Source: Zoogloeaceae bacterium G21618-S1 (lineage in GTDB: Bacteria > Pseudomonadota > Gammaproteobacteria > Burkholderiales > Rhodocyclaceae). From it: 64,000 nucleotides of DNA. The stretch is taken from assembly GCA_027214125.1 (NCBI GenBank), contig JAPWHF010000006.1, forward strand, positions 161,698-225,697. Reading direction: 5' to 3'. The translations under genes and the position numbers were made by a program. Under the pieces are notes generated by a model, which was not told the DNA's origin, searched no databases, and saw only the letters and a program-made list of their open reading frames with translations. Shown here piece after piece: positions 9,156-21,132 of the stretch (its first letter is position 1; the number at the start of each line of letters is the position of its first letter).

Positions 9156-10532
9156 ATGGCACGCACCGAACACGACAGCCTCGGCCCGATCGAGGTGGCC
9201 GATACGGCCTTGTGGGGCGCACAGACCGAGCGCGCGCGCGCGCATTTTCAGATTGGGCATGCACGCATGCCATTGGCACTGATTCGCGCGCTGGCGCAGG
9301 TCAAGGCGGCCACCGCCGGCGCCAATGCCGAGCTCGGCAGGCTCGATGTGTCGCTGGCCGCGGCGATTGTGTCGGCAGCCGAAGAAGTGATCGCTGGTCA
9401 GCACGACGCGCACTTTCCGCTGCCGGTGTGGCAGACCGGCTCGGGCACCCAGACGCACATGAACATGAACGAAGTGCTGGCCAATCGCGCGTCCGAACTG
9501 CTTGGCGGTGAGCGCGGCGCCGGGCGTCGCGTGCATCCGAATGATCATGTGAATCTGGGGCAGTCGTCGAACGATGTGTTCCCGACGGCCATGCATGTCG
9601 CGGTGTCGGTGGCGGTGGCCGAGGCGCTCTTGCCGGCCCTGGCGCAGTTGCGTGTGTCGCTGGCGAGCCGCGTCGTTGAGTTTGCCGATATCGTCAAGAT
9701 CGGGCGAACTCACTTGCAGGACGCGACACCGCTGACGCTCGGTCAGGTGTTTTCGGGCTATATCGCGCAGCTGGATCTGGCGGCGATGACCATTGCGCAG
9801 GCGCAGCCCGCGGTGCTTGCGCTGGCAATCGGCGGGACTGCCGTCGGCACCGGGCTGAACACGCCGAAGGCTTTCGGCCCGGCGGTGGCAGCGCGTCTGA
9901 CCGAGGTGACAGGGCTGACTTTTGTGTGTGCCGACAATCGCTTCGCCGCACTGGCCGGACACGAGCCCCTGGTGGCATTGCATGGCGCGATCAAGACGCT
10001 GGCGGCCGCGCTCTACAAGATTGCGAACGATTTGCGCTGGCTGGCCAGCGGCCCGCGATGTGGTATCGGCGAGTTGAGCTTGCCGGCGAATGAGCCGGGT
10101 AGCTCGATCATGCCGGGCAAGGTGAACCCGACGCAATGCGAGGCACTGACCATGGTGTGCACCCGGGTCTTCGGTAACGATGTGACGGTGGGCATGGCTG
10201 GCGCGGCGGGCAATTTCGAGTTGAATGTGTTCAAGCCGGTGATCGCCCACGCGGTGCTCGAGAGCCTCGAGCTACTGGCCGACAGCATGCGCAGCTTTGA
10301 GCAGCACTGCGTGGCCGGCCTGACGGCCAACCGCGAGCGCATCGACGACTTGCTGGCGCGATCCCTGATGCTGGTGACCGCACTTACGCCGCACATTGGT
10401 TACGACGCATCAGCCGCGATTGCCAAGCAGGCGCATGCCGAGGGCTTGAGCCTGCGCGAGGCGGCGGTGCGCTCGGGGCAGGTCAGCGAGGAGGATTTCG
10501 ACCGCTGGGTGCGGCCGGAAGACATGGTGTGA
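9156..10532 (+). CDS. fumC: Class II fumarate hydratase
   Basis: 458 residues, ATG at 9156 with GGAGG upstream. Full-length iron-independent fumarase of the fumarase/aspartase superfamily: [12 protein letters not shown] near 95, [17 protein letters not shown] near 127, [15 protein letters not shown] near 185, and the signature loop [16 protein letters not shown] near 315. It interconverts fumarate and malate. Here it sits 2.5 kb from aspartase, which produces fumarate from aspartate, so the pair gives a route from aspartate into the TCA cycle. The [12 protein letters not shown] loop fits FumC better than aspartase, which carries VIPEVVNQ at that place (see the gene at 13023). Confidence 0.95.
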   Translation: MARTEHDSLGPIEVADTALWGAQTERARAHFQIGHARMPLALIRALAQVKAATAGANAELGRLDVSLAAAIVSAAEEVIAGQHDAHFPLPVWQTGSGTQTHMNMNEVLANRASELLGGERGAGRRVHPNDHVNLGQSSNDVFPTAMHVAVSVAVAEALLPALAQLRVSLASRVVEFADIVKIGRTHLQDATPLTLGQVFSGYIAQLDLAAMTIAQAQPAVLALAIGGTAVGTGLNTPKAFGPAVAARLTEVTGLTFVCADNRFAALAGHEPLVALHGAIKTLAAALYKIANDLRWLASGPRCGIGELSLPANEPGSSIMPGKVNPTQCEALTMVCTRVFGNDVTVGMAGAAGNFELNVFKPVIAHAVLESLELLADSMRSFEQHCVAGLTANRERIDDLLARSLMLVTALTPHIGYDASAAIAKQAHAEGLSLREAAVRSGQVSEEDFDRWVRPEDMV

Positions 10533-10572
10533 GGCAGGCGACCGGTGATGCGCCGGTTACGCCAACGCTAGG

Positions 10573-11835
10573 TCAAACGTAACGCGCCACGAAGGCGCCG
10601 ACGGCTTCCGGCGGCAGCGGCAGCCACACGCGGTGGCCGCTGCCCGGCGCCACCTCGACCGGTTCGCCGGCGGCGTTTTCCATCCGCGTGACGGTCACCT
10701 CCCGGTTGCCGGCGGGCAGGATCAGTTCCAGCCGGTCGCCGACGCCGAACTTGTTCTTGACGTTGATCTCGACCAGGCCACGCGTTGCGTCGTAGGCGAC
10801 GACATCGCCGACATACTGGCTGCGGTCAGACTCGGAGTGCCCGCGCAGATAGTTTTGCGTCTCGGCCGGGGTGTGGCGCTGGTAGAAACCGTCGGTGTAG
10901 CCGCGGTTGGCCAGGCCTTCGAGCTGGCCGAGCAGGGCGGGGTCGAGGCCACGCCCAGCGGCGGCATCGTCGATGGCCTGGCGGTAGGTCTGGCAGGTGC
11001 GCGCGACGTAGTAAGGGCTCTTGGTGCGCCCTTCGATCTTGAGCGAGTCGATGCCGATCTCCACCAGCCGCTGCACATGCTCGATGGCGCGCAGATCCTT
11101 GGAGTTGAGGATGTAGGTACCGTGTTCGTCTTCTTCGATGGGCATGTAGCTACCCTGACGCTTCTCGCGCTCCTCGATCACATACACATCGCCGCTGGCA
11201 TCTTCAGCCGCCGGTTTTACGTTGAAATCCCAGCGGCAGGAGTTGGTGCACGAGCCCTGGTTGGGATCGCGATGGTTGAAATAGCCCGACAGGAGGCAGC
11301 GGCCGGAGTAGGCGATGCACAGCGCGCCGTGCACGAAGACTTCGAGCTCGGTGTCCGGGCAGGCCTGGCGGATCTCGGCGATCTGGTCGAGCGAGAGCTC
11401 ACGCGACAGAATCACCCGACTCACGCCGGCCTGCTTCCAGAAACGCACGGCGGCGGCATTGACCGTGTTGGCCTGCACCGACAGGTGGATCTCCATCTCC
11501 GGCCAGGTCTCGCGCACCAGCATGATCAGGCCGGGGTCGGACATGATCATGGCGTCGGGTTTGAGCGCGATGGCGGGGGCCATGTCGTCGAGATAGGTCT
11601 TGAGCTTGGCGCCGTGCGGGTAGATGTTCGACACCAGAAAGAAGCGGTGGCCGAGCGCATGGGTGCGCGCAATACCTTGCGCCAGCACGTCGATGTCGCC
11701 GAAATCGTTGTTGCGCACACGCAGCGAGTAACGCGGCTGGCCGGCGTAGATCGCTGTCGCGCCATAGGCGAAGGCGGTGTCCAGCATGCTCAGGGAGCCG
11801 GCGGGGGCCAGCAGTTCAGGGGTGCGCAGGGTCAT
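10573..11835 (-). CDS. trhP: U32 'peptidase' family protein, TrhP/YegQ-like tRNA hydroxylation protein
   Basis: 420 residues, ATG at 11835. The N-terminus LLAPAGSLSMLDTAFAYGA and the cysteine block HGALCIAYSGRCLLSGY plus NQGSCTNSCRWDF are the hallmarks of the U32 family. Length and the complete four-Cys set match YegQ/TrhP, which with prephenate forms 5-hydroxyuridine at position 34 of certain tRNAs. The MEROPS 'peptidase' name is probably misleading. It is converging with fumC and divergent from the LysR gene. A TATAAT reads on the minus strand at 11869-11874 but lacks a good -35. Confidence 0.85.
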   Translation of the reverse strand: MTLRTPELLAPAGSLSMLDTAFAYGATAIYAGQPRYSLRVRNNDFGDIDVLAQGIARTHALGHRFFLVSNIYPHGAKLKTYLDDMAPAIALKPDAMIMSDPGLIMLVRETWPEMEIHLSVQANTVNAAAVRFWKQAGVSRVILSRELSLDQIAEIRQACPDTELEVFVHGALCIAYSGRCLLSGYFNHRDPNQGSCTNSCRWDFNVKPAAEDASGDVYVIEEREKRQGSYMPIEEDEHGTYILNSKDLRAIEHVQRLVEIGIDSLKIEGRTKSPYYVARTCQTYRQAIDDAAAGRGLDPALLGQLEGLANRGYTDGFYQRHTPAETQNYLRGHSESDRSQYVGDVVAYDATRGLVEINVKNKFGVGDRLELILPAGNREVTVTRMENAAGEPVEVAPGSGHRVWLPLPPEAVGAFVARYV

Positions 11836-12010
11836 TGATCGGCCCGGTAAGTGTCAGTCAGGGGGAGGATTATACGGGTGGGCAGGTGCCGGCGCGGGCG
11901 AGCCGTCAGACGGGCGGTGCGAGTTGCTAGCCTCACAGGCATGGCCGCTTGCGCTCGCCGGTTGTAGGATGCCGGGCTTCACCTCTTGTTGCGCCGAACG
12001 GGAACCCTTG

Positions 12011-12913
12011 ATGGAACTGAAGTGGTTGGAAGATTTTCTGAGCTTGGCCGACAGCGGTAGCTTCTCGCGTTCGGCCGACCTGCGGCATATCACCCAGTCG
12101 GCGTTCTCGCGTCGCATCCGTGCGCTGGAAGCCTGGCTCGGGGTGGCGCTGGTCGACCGCAGCACCTACCCGACCCGGCTGACGCCGGCCGGGGAGACCT
12201 TCAAAAGTGCGGCTACGGACCTGGTCGCGCGCCTGCATGCCGCCCGTGCCCAGGCGCGCGGGCAGGTCGCCGACCGGCCGGAGACCATCCGCTTCGCCGT
12301 GCCGCACACCCTGGCCTTCGCCTTCCTGCCGGCCTGGCTGGCGCAGGTGCGGCGCGACTTCGGCCCGCTCAATTCGCGCCTGGTGGCGGGCAATGTGCAC
12401 GATGCGGTGATGGCGCTGGTCGAAGGCGGCTGCGACCTGCTGGTGTGCTACCACCATGCGGCGCATCCGATCTCGCTCGACCCGGCGCGCTTCGAAGGCA
12501 TTCGCCTGGGCGGCGAAACGGTGCGCCCCTATGCGCCACGTACCGCCGACGGCCGGCCGCGCTGGCAACTGCCGGGTACGGCTGGTGTGCCCCTGCCCTT
12601 TCTGGGCTATGGTGCCAACGCCTATCTGCGCCGGGTGGTCGACACACTGATCGAGCGCAGCGCCGAGGCACCGCATCTGGCGCTGAGTTATGAGACCGAC
12701 ATGGCCGAGAGCCTCAAGGCGATGTTGCTGGCGGGGCATGGCCTGGCCTTTCTGCCGGCCAGTTCGGTGACTCGCGAGCTTGAGCGCGGCGAGGTGGTGG
12801 CTGCGGGTGATGGCCGCTGGTCGATCGACATGGATGTGTGTGTCTATCGCGACCGTACGAACACCCGGGCGCCGCTTGAGCGCTTGTGGCGATATCTCGT
12901 CCAGGCGAGTTGA
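12011..12913 (+). CDS. LysR-family transcriptional regulator (HypT/YjiE-like sequence)
   Basis: 300 residues from ATG at 12011. The open frame continues upstream, but homology begins at MELKWLEDFLSLADSGSFS. N-terminal winged helix (about 1-65, with ITQSAFSRRIRALE), then the effector-binding domain to the end. The N-terminus closely resembles the HypT/YjiE group, whose E. coli member responds to hypochlorite. HypT depends on methionine oxidation, and it is not clear that this function is shared. It lies 109 bases upstream of aspA on the same strand, so control of aspA or of the divergent trhP is a natural guess. Confidence 0.85.
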   Translation: MELKWLEDFLSLADSGSFSRSADLRHITQSAFSRRIRALEAWLGVALVDRSTYPTRLTPAGETFKSAATDLVARLHAARAQARGQVADRPETIRFAVPHTLAFAFLPAWLAQVRRDFGPLNSRLVAGNVHDAVMALVEGGCDLLVCYHHAAHPISLDPARFEGIRLGGETVRPYAPRTADGRPRWQLPGTAGVPLPFLGYGANAYLRRVVDTLIERSAEAPHLALSYETDMAESLKAMLLAGHGLAFLPASSVTRELERGEVVAAGDGRWSIDMDVCVYRDRTNTRAPLERLWRYLVQAS

Positions 12914-13022
12914 TCCTGTTGTCGCGAATCTATGCGCAACACGCATGGTTTGATGTACGCAATGCATGCCGCACCCACACGCGCTCGCCGACAATGCCAG
13001 CTCTTCCCACAAGGATGCAGGC

Positions 13023-14426
<1,404 letters not shown>

Positions 14427-14457
14427 CCATGGGCCGGGGAGGGCGCCGATCGATACC

Positions 14458-16359
14458 GTGATCGATGACCGCGCAGCGGTCGAATCGCCGTCGGCGACCC
14501 CCTCTGCCTCAGCGTTGGCGCGTCGCCGGCGCCGCCTGCGCTTTGCCCTGACGGCGCTGGCGCTGGTGCTCGGCGCCGCGCTGTTGGCCTATCTGGTCAG
14601 CCAGCCGCTGGCGCGCGGGGCGCTGCGCGAAGACGCCAACCACCGGCTCAACCTCTTCGCCACCGCGGTCGAAGGCCTGATTGACCGCTACACCCTGATC
14701 CCCCCGGCGCTCGACCTCAATTCCTCGGTCGTCGGCTTCCTGCTGCAACCCTTCGACGATGCCCGGGCGGTGGCGCTCAGCCGCCAGCTGGCCCAGCTCA
14801 ATGCGCGCATTGGCGCACAGGCCGTCTATGTGCTCGACACCACCGGACAGGTGCTGGCCAGCAGTAACTGGAACCGGCCCGACAGCTACGTCGGCGAAGA
14901 CCTCAGCTTTCGCCCCTATTTCCAGCGCGCGGTGCAGGGCGCCGCCACGCGGCATTTCGCCGTCGGTACCACGCGCGGCGATCCGGGCTACTACTATGCT
15001 CAGCCGATTCATGCCGGCGATCTGATCATCGGCGTGGCGGTGGTCAAGATCGGCCTCGGCGACATCGAGCAGGCCTGGCCGACGCTGGACCGCCCGGCGC
15101 TGATCCACGACAGCCACGGTGTGGTCATCCTGTCGTCGGAGTCTGCCTGGCGCTACACCTCGGTCGCGCCGATCGACCCGACCGACCGGGTGTGGCTCAA
15201 CAGCGAACGATTGTATGGGGTGCTGCCGAGCGCACAGCCGGTTCGCCTGCCGACAGTGCCCTACGGAAAAGACCGCGATGTGCGCCTGGCGCTGCCGGTC
15301 GATGCGCCTCGCGGGCGTACCTTTCTGGCGCAAGCCCGTGGCATCGAGGGCACCGACTGGACGCTGATGCTGTTCACCGATCTGCAGCCGGCCCATGTCA
15401 CCGCGCTTGGCCATGCCGTGCTGGCTGCCTGCGTGGCCGGGGTCGCGCTGCTGATGCTGCAGGTGGCGGCGCAGCGTCGGCGAATCCTGCTGCAGCGGCT
15501 GGAAAACCAGAGCCTGCTCGAGCGGACCAACCAGCAGCTCGAAATCACCGTCGGCGAGCGTACCGCGGCGCTCACCGAGGCCAACCGCCGGCTGCGCGAC
15601 GAGGTGGCCGAGCGCCAGGCCACCGAGGCCTCGCTGCGCGAGGCGCAGAACGAGCTGGTGCAGGCGGCCAAGCTGGCGGTGCTCGGCCAGCTGTCGGCCG
15701 GCATCACCCACGAACTGAGCCAGCCGCTGGGCGCCATCCGCACCCTGGCCGGCAACGCCATCGCCTTTCTCGACCGCGGCGATCCGCACACCGCCGCGCA
15801 CAACCTGGGCATCGTGAACCGGCTGATCCACCAGATGGGCAGCATCATCGCGCCGCTCAAGAGCTTTGCGCGCAAGTCGCCGGCGGTGGCCGAGCGGGTC
15901 GATGCCGCCTGCGCGGTGAGCAATGCGCTGGTGCTGCTGGCGCCGCGGTTGCAGGCCGAGGCGGTGGCGGTGACCGACCTCACCCGTGCCAGCGAGGTAT
16001 TCGCCTGGTGTGACCAGAACCGGCTCGAACAAGTGCTGGTGAATCTGATCGGCAATGCCTGCGATGCCATGCGCCACAGCACGCCGCGTCACGTCGAGAT
16101 CGCCGCGCGCGCGACGGCCGATGGCGTGGTGCTGGAGGTGCGCGACTGCGGCCCCGGCTTCACGGCAGAGGTCGAGGCCCGCCTGTTCGAACCCTTCTTT
16201 ACCACCAAGCCCAGCGGCGATGGCCTGGGCCTGGGCCTGGCCATCTCGCGCGACATCCTGCGCGAGCTGGGCGGCGAGCTGACCGCCCGCGCCACCCCTG
16301 GCGAAGGGGCCGAGTTCTGCATCCATCTGCCCCCCATTCCTCACGAGCGAGTGTCCTGA
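14458..16359 (+). CDS. aauS: DctB/AauS-like sensor histidine kinase for acidic amino acids or C4-dicarboxylates
   Basis: 633 residues, GTG at 14458 with a GGGGAGGG stretch 14 bases upstream, so the start could be slightly different. Membrane helices at about 27-50 and 312-335 bracket a periplasmic dCache-like sensor domain (with SYVGEDLSFRPYFQRA and TTRGDPGYYYAQPI, both typical of DctB). A coiled coil (about 345-400) leads to the H-box ITHELSQPLGAIR (phospho-acceptor H418) and ATPase boxes (DCGPGF, GDGLGLGLAIS). It ends 2 bases before its response regulator. In Pseudomonas the homologous AauS-AauR pair governs Asp/Glu uptake. The downstream glt operon makes that reading more likely than C4-dicarboxylate sensing. 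Confidence 0.88.
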   Translation: MIDDRAAVESPSATPSASALARRRRRLRFALTALALVLGAALLAYLVSQPLARGALREDANHRLNLFATAVEGLIDRYTLIPPALDLNSSVVGFLLQPFDDARAVALSRQLAQLNARIGAQAVYVLDTTGQVLASSNWNRPDSYVGEDLSFRPYFQRAVQGAATRHFAVGTTRGDPGYYYAQPIHAGDLIIGVAVVKIGLGDIEQAWPTLDRPALIHDSHGVVILSSESAWRYTSVAPIDPTDRVWLNSERLYGVLPSAQPVRLPTVPYGKDRDVRLALPVDAPRGRTFLAQARGIEGTDWTLMLFTDLQPAHVTALGHAVLAACVAGVALLMLQVAAQRRRILLQRLENQSLLERTNQQLEITVGERTAALTEANRRLRDEVAERQATEASLREAQNELVQAAKLAVLGQLSAGITHELSQPLGAIRTLAGNAIAFLDRGDPHTAAHNLGIVNRLIHQMGSIIAPLKSFARKSPAVAERVDAACAVSNALVLLAPRLQAEAVAVTDLTRASEVFAWCDQNRLEQVLVNLIGNACDAMRHSTPRHVEIAARATADGVVLEVRDCGPGFTAEVEARLFEPFFTTKPSGDGLGLGLAISRDILRELGGELTARATPGEGAEFCIHLPPIPHERVS

Positions 16360-16361
16360 CG

Positions 16362-17693
<1,332 letters not shown>

Positions 17694-17700
17694 GGTGGGT

Positions 17701-17716
17701 GTTCGGTTTTCCGAAC
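17701..17716. promoter_or_regulatory. Upstream activator site 1 (AauR-type palindrome)
   Basis: GTTCGGTTTTCCGAAC is a perfect inverted repeat with a 4-base spacer. The core TTCGG-N4-CCGAA equals the recognition motif I recall for Pseudomonas putida AauR. It lies 122 bases upstream of the sigma-54 promoter. Confidence 0.75.
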
Positions 17717-17733
17717 GGCAGACGGCGAACCCC

Positions 17734-17749
17734 GTTCGGCCGGGCGAAC
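17734..17749. promoter_or_regulatory. Upstream activator site 2 (AauR-type palindrome)
   Basis: GTTCGGCCGGGCGAAC is a second copy of the palindrome with one mismatch in the half-site pair. It is centred 33 bp (about three helical turns) from site 1 and so lies on the same DNA face. Paired sites suit an NtrC-class oligomer. Confidence 0.72.
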
Positions 17750-17822
17750 GAGGCTGCAGCATGCCTGATAGATAGTGCCGATGAATCAATCGGTTGCATT
17801 GATGCGGGGCGGTGATTCCGGC

Positions 17823-17838
17823 TGGCACGCAAGCTGCG
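17823..17838 (+). promoter_or_regulatory. Sigma-54 promoter of the glt operon
   Basis: TGGCACGCAAGCTGCG contains the -24 GG (17824-17825) and -12 GC (17836-17837) with exactly 10 bases between them, and the -24 block is the perfect TGGCAC. Transcription would begin near 17850, about 50 bases before gltI. Confidence 0.85.
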
Positions 17839-17900
17839 TTAGAGGGGTGGCGCCGCCATGGTGGCGTTAAAAAAAATTCCACAATATTCCGGAGACACCC

Positions 17901-18800
17901 ATGCATTTTTCGCGCACCCTGATTGCCCTGGCCGTGATGGCCGCCGGTTTGAGCGCCCCTGCCGGCGCGCAGGACGCCAGCGCCACGCTGGCCAAGATCC
18001 GCGACGCCAAGACCATCGTGGTCGGCCATCGTGAATCCTCCGTTCCGTTCTCCTACCTGGGCGCCGACCAGAAGCCGGTGGGCTACATGATGGATCTGTG
18101 CGCCAAGGTGGTCGATGTGGTGAAGGAGCGGCTGAAGATGCCGGATCTGGCCGTGCGCTACCAGGCCGTCACCTCGCAGAACCGCATCCCGCTGATGCAG
18201 AACGGCACCATCGACATCGAATGCGGCTCGACCACCAACAGCGTGGCGCGCCAGCAGCAGGTGGCCTTCAGCGTGACGCCCTTCATCACCAGTATCCGCA
18301 TGGTGGTGCGCAAGGATTCGGGCATCAAGGCCATCACCGACCTCGACGGCAAGCCGCTGGTGACCACCACCGGCACCACCTCCGACAAGCTGATCAAGGA
18401 CAACGAGAAGGGCCAGTCGGTCAACGTGACCAACGTCTATGGCAAGGACCACGCCGATTCCTTCCTGATGGTCGCTAGCGGGCGGGCCGCCGCTTTCGTG
18501 ATGGACGACATTCTGCTCGCCGGCCTGATGGCCAACGCCAAGGACCCGGCCCAGTTCGAGATCGTCGGTCCGTCGCTGCGCGACGAGCCCTATGGCGTGA
18601 TGCTGCGCAAGGGCGACCCGGAGTTCAAGGCGCTGGTCGACGGCACCCTGACCGGCATGATGAAGAATGGCGAGGTGGCCAAGATCTACACCAAGTGGTT
18701 CCAGAGCCCGATCCCGCCGCGCAACGTGAACCTCAACTTCCCGATGAGCGAGGCCCTGCGCCTGGCCCTGGCCACGCCGACCGACAAGGGCGTCGAGTAA
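17901..18800 (+). CDS. gltI: Periplasmic glutamate/aspartate-binding protein
   Basis: 299 residues, ATG at 17901 after a CCGGAG ribosome site. Signal peptide about 1-23 (cleavage after AGA). Family 3 solute-binding fold with RESSVPFSYLG near 49, NRIPLMQNGTIDIECGSTTNS near 100, and a typical C-terminus WFQSPIPPRNVNLNFPMSEAL. The ECGSTTN block is characteristic of the GltI/AatJ group for acidic amino acids. It is the first gene of the sigma-54-controlled operon, and its partners are GltJ, GltK and GltL. Confidence 0.92.
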   Translation: MHFSRTLIALAVMAAGLSAPAGAQDASATLAKIRDAKTIVVGHRESSVPFSYLGADQKPVGYMMDLCAKVVDVVKERLKMPDLAVRYQAVTSQNRIPLMQNGTIDIECGSTTNSVARQQQVAFSVTPFITSIRMVVRKDSGIKAITDLDGKPLVTTTGTTSDKLIKDNEKGQSVNVTNVYGKDHADSFLMVASGRAAAFVMDDILLAGLMANAKDPAQFEIVGPSLRDEPYGVMLRKGDPEFKALVDGTLTGMMKNGEVAKIYTKWFQSPIPPRNVNLNFPMSEALRLALATPTDKGVE

Positions 18801-18809
18801 GCCGCTACG

Positions 18810-18840
18810 CCGGACGGCGTTCGTCGTCCGGTTCCGTTTT
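18810..18840 (+). terminator. Hairpin in the gltI-gltJ gap (probable attenuator)
   Basis: CCGGACG (18810-18816) pairs with CGTCCGG (18825-18831), followed by TTCCGTTTT. A partial stop or mRNA-stabilising hairpin between binding protein and permease genes is common and would give extra GltI. A second hairpin arm pair (CACGACC / GGTCGTG) follows near 18867-18890. The rest of this 159-base gap shows nothing else. Confidence 0.5.
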
Positions 18841-18959
18841 GTGAGATGTGCCGCGCCCGGGGAGCACGACCCTTCCCTCCTCCGGTCGTGTGGGCCGGCA
18901 CATCCATTTTTCCGAATGCATCCCGGGCTGCGCCTTGGCGCACCCATGAAGGAGTTCCC

Positions 18960-19697
18960 ATGAACTACCACTGGAACTGGCAGTTCTTCTTGCAGCAGAC
19001 CGACGACGGTCTGCGCTACTACGAATGGATTCTCAGCGGTCTGGGCTGGACCACCCTGGTCTCGCTCGGCGCGCTGGCGCTGGCGCTGGTCGTCGGCTCG
19101 GCGCTCGGCGTGATGCGCACCACCGAGCGGCGGGCGCTCGTGCTGATCGGCGACAGCTATGTCGACTTGTTTCGCAACATCCCGCTCATCGTGCAGTTGT
19201 TCCTGTGGTTCTTCGTCGTGCCCGAACTGCTGCCCGAGGTGCTCGGCATGTGGGTCAAGCAGCAGCTGCCCTATGTGGCCACCGCCATCGTCGGGCTCGG
19301 CCTGTACACCGCGGCGCGCATCGCCGAGCAGGTCAAGTCGGGCATCCAGTCGCTGTCGCGCGGGCAGCGCAATGCCGGCCTGGCGCTGGGCTTCACCGAA
19401 TGGCAGACCTACCGTTTTGTGCGCCTGCCGATGGCCTATCGCATCGTGCTGCCGGCGCTCACCTCCGAGGCCATGAACGTGTTCAAGAACTCTTCGGTGA
19501 CCTACGCCGTCGGCATGCTCGAACTGTACTTCCAGTACAAGCAGATCATCGAGAAGACCTCGCAAGTGCTTGAGATCACCCTGGTGGTGACGCTGCTCTA
19601 CGTGGTGCTGGCCTTCACCATGAACCGCCTGCTCGGCTGGGTCGAGCGCCGCACCCGGGTGCCCGGGCTGATTGCCGCCGGTCAGGGAGGGCACTGA
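18960..19697 (+). CDS. gltJ: Glutamate/aspartate ABC transporter permease GltJ
   Basis: 245 residues from ATG at 18960, chosen for AAGGAG 7 bases upstream and because homology begins at MNYHWNWQFF. Several membrane helices and the EAA-type loop (ARIAEQVKSGIQSLSRGQRNA near 120) identify a polar amino-acid permease of the HisM/GlnP family. It pairs with GltK, encoded 1 base downstream of its stop. Confidence 0.92.
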   Translation: MNYHWNWQFFLQQTDDGLRYYEWILSGLGWTTLVSLGALALALVVGSALGVMRTTERRALVLIGDSYVDLFRNIPLIVQLFLWFFVVPELLPEVLGMWVKQQLPYVATAIVGLGLYTAARIAEQVKSGIQSLSRGQRNAGLALGFTEWQTYRFVRLPMAYRIVLPALTSEAMNVFKNSSVTYAVGMLELYFQYKQIIEKTSQVLEITLVVTLLYVVLAFTMNRLLGWVERRTRVPGLIAAGQGGH

Positions 19698-19698
19698 G

Positions 19699-20379
19699 AT
19701 GGGTGACTTCGACTTTTCGGTGATCGCCGAGAACTGGGCCTTTTTGGCGGAAGGCCTGCGCTACACCGTGCAGGTCACGCTGGTGGCGATGACCGGTGGC
19801 ATCGTGCTGGGCACCGCGCTGGCGCTGATGCGCCTGTCGTCGAATCGGCTGCTGCGGCGCTTCGCCGCGGCCTACATCAACATCTTCCGCAGCGTGCCGC
19901 TGGTGCAGGTGATCCTCGCCTTCTACCTGATCCTGCCGCTGGTGCTGCGCCTGGTCACCGGCCAGATGATCCCGGTCGGCGCCGACACCTCGGCCTACCT
20001 CACCTTCATGGTCTTCGAGGCGGCCTACTACGCCGAGATCATGCGCTCGGGCATCCAGTCGGTGCCGCGCGGCCAGGTCGGCGCCGGCTATGCGCTCGGC
20101 TTCACCTACGCCCAGAGCATGCGCTACGTGGTGCTGCCGCAGGCCTTCCGCAACATGTTGCCGGTGCTGCTGACGCAGACCATCGTGCTCTTCCAGGACG
20201 TGTCACTGGTATATGCCATCGGCGCCACCGACTTCTTCGGCGCGGCCGACAAGATCACCCAGCGCGACCTGCGCCCGGTGGAGATGTACACCACCGTGGC
20301 GGTCGTCTACTTCCTCATCTGCTTTGCCCTGTCGCGCCTGGTCAAACGGCTGCAGACGCGCATTGCCATCATTCGCTAA
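19699..20379 (+). CDS. gltK: Glutamate/aspartate ABC transporter permease GltK
   Basis: 226 residues from ATG at 19699, one base after the gltJ stop, with GGGAGG upstream inside gltJ. Multi-spanning permease with the conserved cytoplasmic loop YAEIMRSGIQSVPRGQVGAG. It is the second permease of the heterodimer, and tight coupling with gltJ ensures balanced synthesis. Confidence 0.92.
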   Translation: MGDFDFSVIAENWAFLAEGLRYTVQVTLVAMTGGIVLGTALALMRLSSNRLLRRFAAAYINIFRSVPLVQVILAFYLILPLVLRLVTGQMIPVGADTSAYLTFMVFEAAYYAEIMRSGIQSVPRGQVGAGYALGFTYAQSMRYVVLPQAFRNMLPVLLTQTIVLFQDVSLVYAIGATDFFGAADKITQRDLRPVEMYTTVAVVYFLICFALSRLVKRLQTRIAIIR

Positions 20380-20392
20380 CAGGAGATCCACG

Positions 20393-21121
20393 ATGATCGA
20401 GATCAACAATGTATCCAAGTGGTATGACGACTTCCGGGTCTTGACCGAGTGCACCACGCGTGTGGCCGCCGGCGAAGTGGTGGTGGTGTGCGGCCCGTCC
20501 GGCTCGGGCAAGTCGACGCTCATCAAGTGCGTCAATGCGCTCGAACCCTTCAACGAAGGCAGCATCACCGTCGACGGCACCTCGGTCGGCGCTCGCGGCA
20601 CCTCGCTGCCCAAGCTGCGGGCCCGGGTGGGCATGGTGTTCCAGCATTTCGAGCTGTTCCCGCACATGAGCATTACCGACAACCTGGCCATCGCGCAGAT
20701 CAAGGTGCTCGGCCGCGGGCGCGACGAAGCGCGGCAAAAGGGCCTGGCGCTGCTCGACCGGGTCGGCCTCAAGGCGCATGCAGACAAGTTCCCCGGCCAG
20801 CTCTCGGGTGGCCAGCAGCAGCGCGTGGCGATTGCCCGCGCGCTGGCGATGGACCCGATCTGCATGCTCTTCGACGAGCCCACCTCGGCGCTTGATCCCG
20901 AGATGATCAACGAGGTGCTCGACGTGATGGTCGAGCTGGCGCAGGAGGGCATGACCATGATGTGCGTGACCCACGAGATGGGCTTTGCGCGCAAGGTGGC
21001 CAGCCGCGTCATCTTCATGGACCACGGCCACATCGTCGAGGACGACGACAAGGACGCCTTCTTCGGCAACCCGCACTCCGAGCGGGCGCGCCAGTTCCTC
21101 GACAAGATCCTGCAGCACTGA
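20393..21121 (+). CDS. gltL: Glutamate/aspartate ABC transporter ATP-binding protein GltL
   Basis: 242 residues from ATG at 20393 with AGGAG upstream. Walker [10 protein letters not shown] near 34, Q-loop [10 protein letters not shown], signature [15 protein letters not shown] near 135, Walker [12 protein letters not shown] and the switch His in VTHEMGFA. It energises the GltJK permease. Confidence 0.94.
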   Translation: MIEINNVSKWYDDFRVLTECTTRVAAGEVVVVCGPSGSGKSTLIKCVNALEPFNEGSITVDGTSVGARGTSLPKLRARVGMVFQHFELFPHMSITDNLAIAQIKVLGRGRDEARQKGLALLDRVGLKAHADKFPGQLSGGQQQRVAIARALAMDPICMLFDEPTSALDPEMINEVLDVMVELAQEGMTMMCVTHEMGFARKVASRVIFMDHGHIVEDDDKDAFFGNPHSERARQFLDKILQH

Positions 21122-21132
21122 GAGGTCAGACC

